A DNA stretch of 64,000 nt from Niastella sp. OAS944. GTDB taxonomy: Bacteria > Bacteroidota > Bacteroidia > Chitinophagales > Chitinophagaceae. A program made the translations under genes and the position numbers. Below the pieces are notes generated by a model, which worked only from the letters and a program-made list of their open reading frames with translations, was not told the DNA's origin and did not search any database. Location: positions 806,001 through 870,000 of the forward strand of contig JANUBW010000003.1 of the NCBI GenBank assembly GCA_024809215.1. Direction: 5' to 3'. Positions 32,789 to 41,664 of this stretch are shown here, one piece after another; positions within the stretch are counted from its first letter, which is position 1, and each line of letters starts with the position of its first letter.

Positions 32789-33877
32789 ATGAAGCAACAA
32801 ACCTCCCGGTATTCCCTAGGAAAAACGAATGATACCAATATTGAATCTATTCAAATTATGCGGGGCCTTGCCGCTATTTTGGTAGTATTGCTGCATATCT
32901 CCATCAAAGGGGGCCAATATGGAAACGGCGCCTTAAATGGGTTTTTAATTGGCGGCTCGGGAGTTGACCTGTTTTTTATTATCTCTGGCTATATCATGTG
33001 CTTTTCTACATTTGGCCGCAACCTTACCTTCGGCCAGTTCATACTTCATCGTATAAAAAGAATTCTGCCACTTTACTGGCTCACTACCACAATAGCATTA
33101 ATAATATTTTTCTACAAGCCCGAAATTATAAATACTTCGGGTGGTGAAACCAGCATTTGGGCTTCCTACACTTTATTTCCTAACGGAACAAGGTTTCTCA
33201 ACTCAAATGGCTGGACGCTTAGTTTTGAGTTTTTGTTTTACATCATATTTGGCCTGTTCATTTACAAAGGCACCTATAGAGCTGTGCAGGTTTCATCGGT
33301 GATATTGTTGCTGATGGTAGTTGTGGGGCTGTTATTTTCAGTAAGTGGGTACCCCTTTTGGTTTGCCACCAATAATTTGTATTTGGAATTTATTTACGGT
33401 ATGGGCTGCTTTTATGTTTTTAATAAAAAGCTGATAAAACCCAATGCTATAACGGGCATACTGCTTTGTTTTGTGGGGGTGTCGCTGCTTGTTACAGAAG
33501 CGGTTTTAAAGGTACCCAACCAGGAAAACAACCGGGGTTGGTTATGGGGTATTCCCATGTTATTTGTGTTTGCCGGTTTTTTATGTTTGGAAGGTTTTAT
33601 AAAGGCCGGTGCATCGGGCCTGAAGAAATTGTTTTTGGCAGCAGGAAATTCGTCTTACTCTTTATACTTATTCCATCCTTTTACTTTAAGTGGCACCGCC
33701 TTATTGTTAAAGCGGCTGAGTCTCACTTCTAATGCTTTGCTGTTTACCATTGTTTTGTTTACGGTAACAGTAGTAGCAGGTTATCTTGTTTATCTATATG
33801 TTGAAAAGCCACTGGTGGCAGTTACCAGAAAGTTTTGGGTAAAGCCTGCCGATAAAAGGGCAGAACATAAGGGATAA
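32789..33877 (+). CDS. Acyltransferase family 3 (OafA-like) membrane protein
   Basis: A 362-residue polytopic protein with about ten helices. The N-terminal signature IQIMRGLAAILVVLLHI carries the conserved Arg and His (catalytic H), and GGSGVDLFFIISGYIM is the second family motif. Members O-acetylate lipopolysaccharide, exopolysaccharide or peptidoglycan sugars. ATG 32789 (MKQQTSRYSLG) is chosen; the upstream open frame runs through the korB terminator. A 640-bp gene-poor stretch follows. Confidence 0.9.
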   Translation: MKQQTSRYSLGKTNDTNIESIQIMRGLAAILVVLLHISIKGGQYGNGALNGFLIGGSGVDLFFIISGYIMCFSTFGRNLTFGQFILHRIKRILPLYWLTTTIALIIFFYKPEIINTSGGETSIWASYTLFPNGTRFLNSNGWTLSFEFLFYIIFGLFIYKGTYRAVQVSSVILLLMVVVGLLFSVSGYPFWFATNNLYLEFIYGMGCFYVFNKKLIKPNAITGILLCFVGVSLLVTEAVLKVPNQENNRGWLWGIPMLFVFAGFLCLEGFIKAGASGLKKLFLAAGNSSYSLYLFHPFTLSGTALLLKRLSLTSNALLFTIVLFTVTVVAGYLVYLYVEKPLVAVTRKFWVKPADKRAEHKG

Positions 33878-34520
33878 CTAATCCTCTATAAAAAAAGGAG
33901 CCAGCGATGGATATCGCCGGCCTGTGCTTACCTCTGAAACCACAAAAAGAAAGAAGTTAAGCAATATGTTGTTATATAATAATTTGATCGCAAATGGGGT
34001 TCAATGGATGATGGACAGAAACCAGATATTATAATAGTGAAGGTGACGAATCATTGCATGCAGCAAAATGGCCGTTGCATACCAAGGCAAATCTCCTTCT
34101 ACGGTTAGTAATTTAAATTTGACTGCTGGTACAGGAGTAAAAGCAGTTAGTTTTAGTTACTGGTACAATCTTTTTATTTGCAGTTTCTAGGCACAAAGGA
34201 TCAGCAGCACGGTAAACAGAGATATAATTAAAAAGGGTGGCGGACAATATACGGTACGAACAAGTTAATATCCGTACTTAAAAACAAGTTATTATAATTT
34301 ATTTGGAAATTGGAGTAACTAGAAATTGGATGGTTGGAAATAGGGAGATTGGATTAGTTTCAGGGTGCAATGCCGGTGAGAAGGTTATTCAACACATAGC
34401 CCGGTAAAAATAAAGACAGTTTTTATAAACTCCAATAATTTTCTTATAATTTTTTAATGTCTGGCCCGCTTAAGAGTTTTCTTAAGGGAGATCAAATGAT
34501 AATTAAAAAGTCCATCTTTT
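33878..34520. other. Gene-poor 643-bp gap with possible gene remnant and short repeats
   Basis: No full gene is seen. A 40-codon frame at 34068-34190 reads like a piece of a secreted protein (SPSTVSNLNLTAGTG then VKAVSFSYWYN) and may be a decayed remnant. At 34308-34372 there is GGAAATTGGAT/GTTGGAAATAGG word repetition resembling the other short-period repeats of the window. No tRNA or promoter was recognised. Confidence 0.45.
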
Positions 34521-35411
34521 TTATCTTACGTCTGAAGCCTCCAATTCTTTGCCTGCAGCTTTCAAAAGGCTGGTTCTTTTGTACTCATACCACCACTTGG
34601 GCGCAGTTCTTTTCATGAGTGTATCAATATTACGCATTCCAAACAGGTTCCAGGCGCCCTTGAGCTTACCGGTTAAAGAAGATTGTAAAGCTCTCAGGCT
34701 CATGGCAAAACCGCTATCAAGGTATTCCATATGATGCCAGTAACCCGCGGGCATAAACAGCGTATCGCCATGGTTGAGGACCACTTCATAACCCCGGGCC
34801 AGCTTCAATGCGGGAAATTGGGTATAATTAGGCTTGTCGTGTGCCTGGTGGTAATTCGAAAAGTCGGCCAGGCTCAGCACTTCAAAAGGCTTACGGTATA
34901 GCTTATGTTGTTCTTCAAATGGGAATAGCAATACTTTTTTGCGTCCCACAAACTGGGTATGCAAAATGTGCGACATGTCGATGTCGAAATGCATATGGGT
35001 AATGCTGGTGGCGCCACCCACAAAAAGCATGGGGTATTTTTTTACAAAGCCTTTCATCAGGTGATCGGGCCAGGTAAAATCTTGTGTTAACTGGGGTGCG
35101 TGATCAAAAATATTGAAGAGGAATATACGCCATCCTGCCGGCCCCTGGCTTATCATATCAACGTACTCACCAAAGGTCTTATAATCGTCGGCCGTGTTAA
35201 TAGGGGTGTAGGCGTCGCTCTTTACGTTGTTATACAGCCCAACTCTTTTACTACCTACTATTTCTTTGAAGTAAGCCCAGTTCCACTTATCGTAGGCGGG
35301 CCAGTTTTCAGCCAGGTTGGTAATAACAACTGGTTTCAATGGCAGATAGTAACACTGCTGAAAGTCTTCTGCGCTGATTTTTGCAACGCGGTCAACAGGT
35401 TGTAATTGCAT
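34521..35411 (-). CDS. Cupin-like (JmjC-type) 2-oxoglutarate/Fe(II) oxygenase
   Basis: A 296-residue protein of the cupin_8 family. The iron-binding HxD is in THMHFDIDMSHIL and the distal His in GYWHHMEY; RGYEVVLNHGDTLFMPAGYWHH is the typical second cupin motif. Relatives hydroxylate proteins, ribosomal proteins or tRNA bases; the substrate here is unknown. ATG 35411 is preferred to the GTG at 35426. It is divergent from the Sua5-like gene about 165 bp away. Confidence 0.87.
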   Translation of the reverse strand: MQLQPVDRVAKISAEDFQQCYYLPLKPVVITNLAENWPAYDKWNWAYFKEIVGSKRVGLYNNVKSDAYTPINTADDYKTFGEYVDMISQGPAGWRIFLFNIFDHAPQLTQDFTWPDHLMKGFVKKYPMLFVGGATSITHMHFDIDMSHILHTQFVGRKKVLLFPFEEQHKLYRKPFEVLSLADFSNYHQAHDKPNYTQFPALKLARGYEVVLNHGDTLFMPAGYWHHMEYLDSGFAMSLRALQSSLTGKLKGAWNLFGMRNIDTLMKRTAPKWWYEYKRTSLLKAAGKELEASDVR

Positions 35412-35577
35412 GAAATAAGTTTGCACAAATTTAATATTAAAATCATGCCCGCAACATAAAGGGGTAACGAATATATAAGCGGCTTTAACATTTTTATTAA
35501 ATATCGCATGTGTATGCTAGGCGCACATTTTGCCGTTAGAGTTATGTGGCTTACATTAGAAATTATAATTTGCCGTT

Positions 35578-36198
35578 ATGTTGTTACATCTTCATCCAGA
35601 GAACCCACAACCGCGAAACATTTCGACAATCGTAAATGTTTTGTCGAAAGGCGGAATTATTGTTTATCCCACCGATACCATTTATGGTTTGGGGTGCGAC
35701 ATCTTTCAACACAAAGCGATTGAACGTATTTGTCGTATCAAAAACATAGACCCGCAAAAGGCGCAGCTTTCATTTGTATGTTACGATCTAAGCGATTTAA
35801 GCCAGTATACAAAAAGCATCAGCACGCCCATGTATAGAATGTTAAAACACTATTTGCCGGGCCCGTATACTTTCATTCTGCCTGCCAGTAAAGAAGTGCC
35901 TAAAATTTTACAAAGCAAAAAGAATACAATAGGCCTGCGTATTCCCGATAATCTTATTGCCCGAACCATTGTAAAAGAACTGGGCCACCCAATTTTAAGT
36001 ACAACTTTGCCGGGAACCATGGTTGAGGAATATACCGATCCTGAGATCATGCACGATAATTTTGAAAAGCTGGTTGATGTTGTGGCCGATGGCGGAATTG
36101 GCGGCATGGTGCCTTCTACCGTTATTGATTGTACAGGCGATGAGCCGGTGCTTATAAGACAGGGAGCCGGGGAGTGGGATGCGGCCGAGGTCGAATGA
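35578..36198 (+). CDS. Sua5/YciO/YrdC-family protein (threonylcarbamoyl-AMP synthase type)
   Basis: A 206-residue protein with the YrdC fold: KGGIIVYPTDTIYGLGCD (24-41), the RIKNIDPQKAQLSFVCYDL nucleotide-binding stretch, LPGPYTFILPAS, GLRIPDN and ILSTTLPGT. TsaC/YrdC makes L-threonylcarbamoyl-AMP for the t6A modification of ANN-decoding tRNAs. The length and the KAQLSF rather than KRPL motif are closer to the YciO subgroup, so t6A synthesis is likely but not certain. Confidence 0.85.
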   Translation: MLLHLHPENPQPRNISTIVNVLSKGGIIVYPTDTIYGLGCDIFQHKAIERICRIKNIDPQKAQLSFVCYDLSDLSQYTKSISTPMYRMLKHYLPGPYTFILPASKEVPKILQSKKNTIGLRIPDNLIARTIVKELGHPILSTTLPGTMVEEYTDPEIMHDNFEKLVDVVADGGIGGMVPSTVIDCTGDEPVLIRQGAGEWDAAEVE

Positions 36199-36235
36199 AA
36201 CTATAATGAATTAGGTAAACTTTTGCTATATAAAA

Positions 36236-36404
36236 AATGAAGTAGGACGTAAGAAATAGGAGGTAAGAGTAGATTTCTGATTTTGAGATTTCGCGATTTT
36301 GAGATTTCATAAATTTCCTGCCTTCTGACAAATCTCAAAATCTCTAAATTCCGAATCTCTAAATGCCTTTTTTCGTGCTTCTTACCTCATACCTCTTACT
36401 TCTG
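36236..36404. repeat. Intergenic hairpin-like repeat element
   Basis: A left arm of GAAGTAGGACGTAAG and GGAGGTAAGAG words is mirrored by a right arm of CTTACCTCATACC and CTTACTTCTG. Inside, TTTTGAGATTTCGCGA words are mirrored by AAATCTCAAAATCTC. The whole is thus an imperfect palindrome of about 165 bp with a short centre (ATAAATTTCCTGCCTTC). It separates the Sua5-like and GNAT genes. Confidence 0.7.
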
Positions 36405-36454
36405 ATTGTTTGAAGTACTTAAGACCTTATTTTTACGAAAAGCTTGCTAGCATA

Positions 36455-37060
36455 ATGAAGACAGAATACCAGAAATTCTTCCCGGACAACTTTACACTCG
36501 AAACCCCCAGGGTATTATTACGATTAATTACTCCGGAAGATTATGAAAGCCTTTTGCCACTCACCAAAGAAAAAGCAATTTGGACCTATTTCAGAAATGA
36601 CCTGAGCGATGAGAATGTTTTTAAAAGCTGGATCCAAAAGCTGAGGAAGGAAAGGGATGAAGAGAAAAGAGCGCCATTTATTCTTATTGATAAGCACAGT
36701 AATGAAATTTGTGGCAGTGCAAGCTTTATGGCTATTTCCTTTCCCGATAAAAGGGTTGAAATTGGCAGTGTATGGCTGGGCTCAGCGTTTATGGGTACAG
36801 GTATTATAAGGCCTGTGTTCTTTGCCTTATTTTCCTATGCCTTTGAAGTTATGAAAATGGAGCGTGTTGAAGTACGGGTCGATAATTTGAATGAACGGGC
36901 CAAAGCAGCTTATTTAAAAGTGGGTATGATACCCGAAGGGGTTTTGCGCAGCGTTGATATAATACATGGCAACCGCCGCCGCGATGTGCTTTATTTAAGC
37001 ATTTTACGGCAAGAGTGGGGGGAAAGAAAACAAAGCTTTTTTTCTGAAATGTTATATTAG
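36455..37060 (+). CDS. GNAT-family N-acetyltransferase (RimJ/RimL type)
   Basis: A 201-residue acetyltransferase. ETPRVLLRLITPEDYESLLPL begins the fold; VEIGSVWLGSAFMGTGIIRPVFFALFSYAF is the acetyl-CoA-binding region, and RVEVRVDNLNERAKAAYLKVGMIPEGVLRS is the characteristic RimJ/L end. The substrate could be a protein N terminus or a small amine. ATG 36455 is chosen over the upstream frame, which lacks family similarity. It converges with rnhB, leaving 2 nt between stops. Confidence 0.88.
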   Translation: MKTEYQKFFPDNFTLETPRVLLRLITPEDYESLLPLTKEKAIWTYFRNDLSDENVFKSWIQKLRKERDEEKRAPFILIDKHSNEICGSASFMAISFPDKRVEIGSVWLGSAFMGTGIIRPVFFALFSYAFEVMKMERVEVRVDNLNERAKAAYLKVGMIPEGVLRSVDIIHGNRRRDVLYLSILRQEWGERKQSFFSEMLY

Positions 37061-37062
37061 GC

Positions 37063-37665
37063 TTACTCCATATCCAGCTCCAGCTGGGAATTGGTACATG
37101 AGAACGACCGGCGGTGATAGGGCGTTAATCCAAACTGCTCAATGGCCTTGCGGTGTTCTTTGGTGCCATAGCCTTTGTTTGTGATCCATTTATATTCCGG
37201 AAAATCGGGATGCAGGTTACGCATAAAATCATCGCGGTAGGTTTTAGCCAAAATGCTGGCCGCCGCTATGGATGCGTAATGGGCATCGCCCTGAATAATG
37301 CATGCGTGAGGAACCCGTTTGTATTTGGTAAACCGGTTACCGTCAATGATCAGGAATCTGGCTTTAGTTTTTAATTTCTCAATGGCCAGGTGCATGGCCT
37401 TAAAAGAAGCATTTAAAATATTGATGCGGTCAATTTCTTCATGGTCAACCATGGCCACCTGGTAACTAACGGCATTTTTTTCAATAAACGACCGCAATTC
37501 GTACCGGTCTTCCTCTGTTACCTGTTTTGAATCGTTGAGTTTTTCGTGGTAAAATCCTTCGGGAAGAATAACTGCTGCAGCAAACACGGGGCCTGCCAAA
37601 CAGCCACGGCCTGCTTCGTCGCAGCCGGCTTCAACAAGTTCAGTTTGATAAAAGAGTTTTAACAA
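37063..37665 (-). CDS. rnhB: Ribonuclease HII
   Basis: A 200-residue RNase HII that removes ribonucleotides and RNA from RNA-DNA duplexes. The catalytic DEAGRG is at 16-21; further acidic residues appear in LNDSKQVTEEDR (DSK), LIIDGNR and GDAHYASIAAASILAKTYRD. Length and motif order are normal. It is transcribed divergently from the Crp-family regulator, with 90 bp between starts. Confidence 0.96.
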   Translation of the reverse strand: MLKLFYQTELVEAGCDEAGRGCLAGPVFAAAVILPEGFYHEKLNDSKQVTEEDRYELRSFIEKNAVSYQVAMVDHEEIDRINILNASFKAMHLAIEKLKTKARFLIIDGNRFTKYKRVPHACIIQGDAHYASIAAASILAKTYRDDFMRNLHPDFPEYKWITNKGYGTKEHRKAIEQFGLTPYHRRSFSCTNSQLELDME

Positions 37666-37755
37666 GGGAGTGATGTTCTTGAGCTCAAAAATAAGGTATG
37701 CCCGTATTTAAATATTATTTACCAACTTTGTTTTTTTACACATCACATTCCCATT

Positions 37756-38388
37756 ATGGAATTAAGCACTATACCACTGCGATTTCCGGCATTTGAAAAG
37801 GAATTGCAGCTCGAAATTCAGGAGCAGGGCGAAATTCGCGCGTTCAAAACCGACGAACAGCTGATGCGAACCGGTCAGTATTTCAGGTCGACCATGTTAA
37901 TTTTGAACGGGCTGGTTAAAATTTACCGGGAAGATGAGGACGGCAACGAGTTTTTCATGTATTACCTGCAACCCGGCCAGGCCTGTGCATTGTCCATGGT
38001 ATGTGCGGCTGAACACAAACGCAGCGCCATTATGGCAAAAGCGGTAAAGGATACGGAGATCATAGCCATTCCGCTGCATTTAATGGAAGAATGGATGGCC
38101 AAATATAAAAGCTGGAGCTATTTTGTGATTTCTACATATCGCGCACGCTTTGAAGAATTGTTAAGCACTATTGATCATATTGCTTTTCGCGGTATGGACG
38201 AACGGCTTGAGTTCTATTTGAAAAAGCACCAGGAAACCATGCGCACCAACCTGCTTACCATCAACCACCAGGAAATTGCCAATGAATTGAATTCTTCGCG
38301 TGAGGTTATTTCGCGTTTGCTAAAAAAGATGGAACAATTTGGAAAATTGAAACTGCATCGTAACGCTATTGAAATTATTCAATTATAA
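37756..38388 (+). CDS. Crp/Fnr-family regulator of the sulfur gene island
   Basis: A 210-residue regulator with an N-terminal cyclic-nucleotide-binding-type beta-roll (about 20-115), the long dimer helix and a C-terminal winged HTH (167-200). The recognition helix SSREVISRLL keeps the R-E-x-x-x-R pattern that in E. coli CRP reads TGTGA. The Fnr N-terminal cysteine cluster is missing, but C77 and C83 flank the ligand pocket (QACALSMVCA). It is the first gene of a plus-strand sulfur island, and TGTGA-type boxes precede three of the following genes. A role as sulfur- or thiol-responsive activator is inference. Confidence 0.87.
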   Translation: MELSTIPLRFPAFEKELQLEIQEQGEIRAFKTDEQLMRTGQYFRSTMLILNGLVKIYREDEDGNEFFMYYLQPGQACALSMVCAAEHKRSAIMAKAVKDTEIIAIPLHLMEEWMAKYKSWSYFVISTYRARFEELLSTIDHIAFRGMDERLEFYLKKHQETMRTNLLTINHQEIANELNSSREVISRLLKKMEQFGKLKLHRNAIEIIQL

Positions 38389-38521
38389 ACGCAAAGTTTT
38401 AAAGACCATTAAACAATAATGCTGCTTAATTTAATGCAGTTTGTTTTATTGCTGAAAGAATTAGAAATGATCTTTTAGTAATTACCTCCGCAAAAACTTA
38501 TTTGACGATAATCATGCTTAG

Positions 38522-38537
38522 TGTGACCTTCGTCACC
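38522..38537 (+). promoter_or_regulatory. Crp-like operator upstream of the TauE/SafE gene
   Basis: TGTGA-CCTTCG-TCACC, a near-perfect match to the Crp-type palindrome TGTGA-N6-TCACA, 126 bp upstream of the exporter ATG and 134 bp after the Crp-family gene stop. Confidence 0.65.
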
Positions 38538-38662
38538 TACCGGCGTTTTAATTTCTTGCACCTTCACCTAATGATTGCATGGTTCAGTATGCCAATACTC
38601 GGTTAACTGTTACGTGATCATTAAAGCTTGTCTGTTGTTGTTTTACCGAATTATATATTTAA

Positions 38663-39454
38663 ATGGAAATAGCCGGTTATTTAGCAGCCGTATTAATTGG
38701 TGTATCGCTAGGTTTAATAGGCGGTGGTGGTTCAATACTCACTGTGCCCGTATTTGTGTACCTGTTGCACGTGCAACCGGAATTGGCAGCAACATATTCA
38801 CTTTTTGTAGTAGGCAGTTGTAGCCTGGTAGGCGGCGCTCGTGCTTACTTTAAAAAATTGATTGATTTTAAGGTAGTACTTTATTTCGGCTTGCCCTCGC
38901 TGTTATCGGTATTTCTTGTTCGCTGGTTTTTATTTCCGCTTATTCCCCCTCATTTATTTACCATAGGTTCGTTGGACATTAGCAGAGGAGTTTTTTTAAT
39001 GGTGCTGTTTGCCTTGTTAATGCTGGCGGCAGCTGTGTCTATGATACGGTCAGATAGTAAAACACCTATGCCGGCCATTGGTAAAAAACGTATGGGTGGA
39101 CTAATAATTCAAGGGTTGCTAATTGGCGCCATTACCGGTTTGCTGGGCGCTGGTGGTGGTTTTTTGATCATTCCGGCACTGGTACTTATAAGCAGGTTGC
39201 CTATGAAAATAGCAGTAGGTACTTCATTAACCATTATGGCCATTAGTTCTTACTTTGGTTTTTTTACTACCCTGTCACATTACAACATTCACTGGGGGCA
39301 ATTGTTATCGTTTACTGCCATTGCAGTATTGGGCATTTTTGTTGGAACGGCTTTGAGCAATAAAATACCCGGACAATCATTAAAAAAAGGGTTTGGCTGG
39401 TTTGTGCTGGCTATAGGATTATTTATTTTAATACAAGAGCTGTGTTTTGCCTAG
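38663..39454 (+). CDS. TauE/SafE-family sulfite/organosulfonate exporter-like permease
   Basis: A 263-residue protein with about eight helices in two homologous halves. Each half has the glycine-rich family motif: LGLIGGGGSILTVPV near residues 18-32 and GLLGAGGGFLIIPALV near 160-175. Members export sulfite or other small sulfur anions or exchange them with the medium. Location between the Crp-family regulator and the CstB-like enzyme suggests removal of sulfite formed from persulfide oxidation, as in staphylococcal cst operons. Confidence 0.9.
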   Translation: MEIAGYLAAVLIGVSLGLIGGGGSILTVPVFVYLLHVQPELAATYSLFVVGSCSLVGGARAYFKKLIDFKVVLYFGLPSLLSVFLVRWFLFPLIPPHLFTIGSLDISRGVFLMVLFALLMLAAAVSMIRSDSKTPMPAIGKKRMGGLIIQGLLIGAITGLLGAGGGFLIIPALVLISRLPMKIAVGTSLTIMAISSYFGFFTTLSHYNIHWGQLLSFTAIAVLGIFVGTALSNKIPGQSLKKGFGWFVLAIGLFILIQELCFA

Positions 39455-39480
39455 GGGCGCTGCTTATCATTAGTTTCATT

Positions 39481-39496
39481 TGTGATAAAAGTCATA
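39481..39496 (+). promoter_or_regulatory. Crp-like operator upstream of the CstB-like gene
   Basis: TGTGA-TAAAAG-TCATA matches TGTGA-N6-TCACA in nine of ten half-site positions, including the full left half-site. It lies 52 bp before the ATG at 39548, a usual activator distance. Confidence 0.6.
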
Positions 39497-39547
39497 TTCT
39501 ATTAAAACCATTATACTGAATTTACGTTTTTATTAAACTACACGATT

Positions 39548-40966
39548 ATGAAGATTGAACAAATATATACCGGTTGCCTGGCGCAGGGTGCATACTATAT
39601 AGAAAGCGAAGGAGAAGCGGTTGTTATTGATCCGCTGCGTGAAATTGATCCGTATGTACAAAAAGCGGCACGCAATGGCGCTACTATAAAGTATGTTTTT
39701 GAAACCCATTTTCATGCTGATTTTGTATCGGGTCACCTCGATCTGGCAAAAGCAACAGGCGCTACTATTGTATACGGCCCTACAGCAACGCCGTCGTTCG
39801 ACGCGCATATTGCTACCGATGGCGAAGTATTTAAATTAGGTAAAGGAACTTTTACTGTGTTGCATACACCGGGGCATACCATGGAAAGCAGCTGTTACTT
39901 GTTGAAAGATGAAACGGGTAAAGAAGTGGCGCTGTTTAGCGGCGATACGTTATTCATTGGTGATGTTGGCCGGCCCGACCTGGCGCAAAAAGCGGCGCAT
40001 CTTACACAGGAAGACCTGGCCGGTTTGTTATTCGATTCGTTGCGCAATAAGATAATGCCCTTGCCCGATTCGCTGATCGTATATCCTGCACACGGTGCAG
40101 GCAGCGCCTGCGGAAAAAATATGAGCAAGGAAACACAGGATACCTTAGGCCATCAAAAAGAAACGAACTATGCCCTGCGTGCAAATATGACCAGGAACGA
40201 GTTTATAAAAGAAGTGACTACTGGTTTAATGGCGCCGCCACAATACTTTCCATTGAATGTGCAGTTGAACAAACAAGGGTATGAAAGTATAAATGAAGTA
40301 TTGAAAAAGGGCACACACCCATTAAATGTTGAAGCATTTGAAGCTGCTGCCAATGAAACCGGTGCGCTTATTCTTGATACAAGAGCGCCGCAAACCTTTG
40401 CAAAAGGTTTTATTCCCAACTCAATAAACATTGGTATCGATGGTAACTTTGCTCCCTGGGTAGGCGCATTAATACCTGATATAAAACAGGCTATACTGAT
40501 AGTTGCCGATGAAGGACGTCAGGAGGAAGTAGTTACCCGTTTGGCCAGGGTGGGTTATGATAATGCAATTGGTTATTTAGAAGGTGGTTTGGTTGCATGG
40601 AATAAAGCAAATAAAGAAGTTGATACTATTACTTCAATCCCTGTTACCGAAATGGCGGCTGCATATGAGGCTAACCCTAATATAAACATACTGGATGTAC
40701 GCAAACAAAGTGAGTACGAATCGGAACATGTAAAAGGCGCAGTAAATGCAAGCCTTGATTATGTGAACGACAGCATGCAACTGGTTGATAAAAATAAGAC
40801 ATGGTATGTACATTGCGCCGGCGGCTACCGTTCCATGATCTTTATTTCTGTTTTAAAAGCCCGTGGTTTTGAAAACCTCATCGATGTAAAAGGCGGATTT
40901 AAAGCCATTAAAGACTCAGGAAAATTCCCGGTTACAGATTGTGTATGTCCTACCACTATGCTGTAA
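39548..40966 (+). CDS. CstB-like persulfide dioxygenase with pseudo-rhodanese and rhodanese domains
   Basis: A 472-residue three-domain enzyme. Residues 1-245 are an ETHE1-type metallo-beta-lactamase fold, with H54, H56 and D58 in THFHADFVSGH, H110 in TPGHTMES, and D133 in SGDTLFIGDVGRPDL. Residues about 270-360 are a rhodanese fold whose active loop reads VADEGRQEE, with no cysteine, so it is a pseudo-rhodanese. Residues about 375-472 are an active rhodanese with C423 in HCAGGYRSM. This order matches S. aureus CstB, which oxidises (per)sulfides and releases thiosulfate. It should act in cytoplasmic sulfide detoxification. Confidence 0.9.
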   Translation: MKIEQIYTGCLAQGAYYIESEGEAVVIDPLREIDPYVQKAARNGATIKYVFETHFHADFVSGHLDLAKATGATIVYGPTATPSFDAHIATDGEVFKLGKGTFTVLHTPGHTMESSCYLLKDETGKEVALFSGDTLFIGDVGRPDLAQKAAHLTQEDLAGLLFDSLRNKIMPLPDSLIVYPAHGAGSACGKNMSKETQDTLGHQKETNYALRANMTRNEFIKEVTTGLMAPPQYFPLNVQLNKQGYESINEVLKKGTHPLNVEAFEAAANETGALILDTRAPQTFAKGFIPNSINIGIDGNFAPWVGALIPDIKQAILIVADEGRQEEVVTRLARVGYDNAIGYLEGGLVAWNKANKEVDTITSIPVTEMAAAYEANPNINILDVRKQSEYESEHVKGAVNASLDYVNDSMQLVDKNKTWYVHCAGGYRSMIFISVLKARGFENLIDVKGGFKAIKDSGKFPVTDCVCPTTML

Positions 40967-41018
40967 ATGCAATAGTGCATCAATTTGGTAGAAAATAGAA
41001 AAAATTTCATTAACTTAT

Positions 41019-41052
41019 AGCTGTGTGATTTATGTCGCACAGCTTTTTTTTT
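41019..41052 (+). terminator. Hairpin with T run that also contains a Crp-like box
   Basis: AGCTGTGTGA and TCGCACAGCT form an imperfect stem with outer 7-bp AGCTGTG/CACAGCT, followed by nine T residues, so it looks like the terminator of the CstB-like gene. The same bases contain TGTGA-TTTATG-TCGCA at 41024-41039, 45 bp before the next ATG. Which role is real cannot be decided from sequence alone. Confidence 0.65.
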
Positions 41053-41084
41053 GAAAAGACCATTTTTACAAAAATTAATTCATC

Positions 41085-41654
41085 ATGCAATTCTGGGAAT
41101 GGATTAAACAACCCTGGCCCTGGTATGTGGCCGGCCCATTGATAGGGCTAACGGTACCGTTGTTATTGATAATGGGAAACAAAGCGTTTGGCGTGTCGTC
41201 GTCACTGCGGCATATTTGCGCTGCCTGTATACCGGCAAATATTCCATTTTTCAAATACAACTGGCGTAAAGAAGCCTGGAATTTGTTTTTTGTAGCTGGT
41301 ATATTATTGGGCGCTATAGTAGCAACACAGTGGTTGAGTAGTGGTGCACCGGTAGTGGTAAACCCAAAGCTGGTGAACACGCTGCAACAATATAATATCA
41401 ACGATTACTCTTCTATTGTTCCGGTCGATCTGTTTAACTGGCCTTCGTTGCTAACGTTGCGAGGTTTTATATTGATGGTAGCCGGCGGCTTTTTAGTTGG
41501 CTTTGGCACCAGGTATGCCGGTGGTTGTACATCGGGCCATGCCATTATGGGCCTTAGCAATTTGCAATGGCCTTCGCTGGTAGCCACCTGTTGTTTTATG
41601 ATTGGTGGTTTTATAACTGCCAACCTCATTTTACCCGCCATCTTAAACCTGTAA
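41085..41654 (+). CDS. YeeE/YedE-family sulfur transporter component
   Basis: A 189-residue membrane protein with about five helices. The conserved cysteine motif of YeeE/YedE (thiosulfate transporter TsuA-like) is present as FGTRYAGGCTSGHAIMGLSNLQWPS near residues 144-168. A second motif region, CAACIPANIPFFKYNWRKEAWNL, carries two more cysteines. Bacteroidota usually encode this half together with a second half-size protein, as here. It is thought to move thiosulfate or a sulfane-sulfur species across the inner membrane. Confidence 0.9.
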   Translation: MQFWEWIKQPWPWYVAGPLIGLTVPLLLIMGNKAFGVSSSLRHICAACIPANIPFFKYNWRKEAWNLFFVAGILLGAIVATQWLSSGAPVVVNPKLVNTLQQYNINDYSSIVPVDLFNWPSLLTLRGFILMVAGGFLVGFGTRYAGGCTSGHAIMGLSNLQWPSLVATCCFMIGGFITANLILPAILNL

Positions 41655-41664
41655 AGTATTTACT

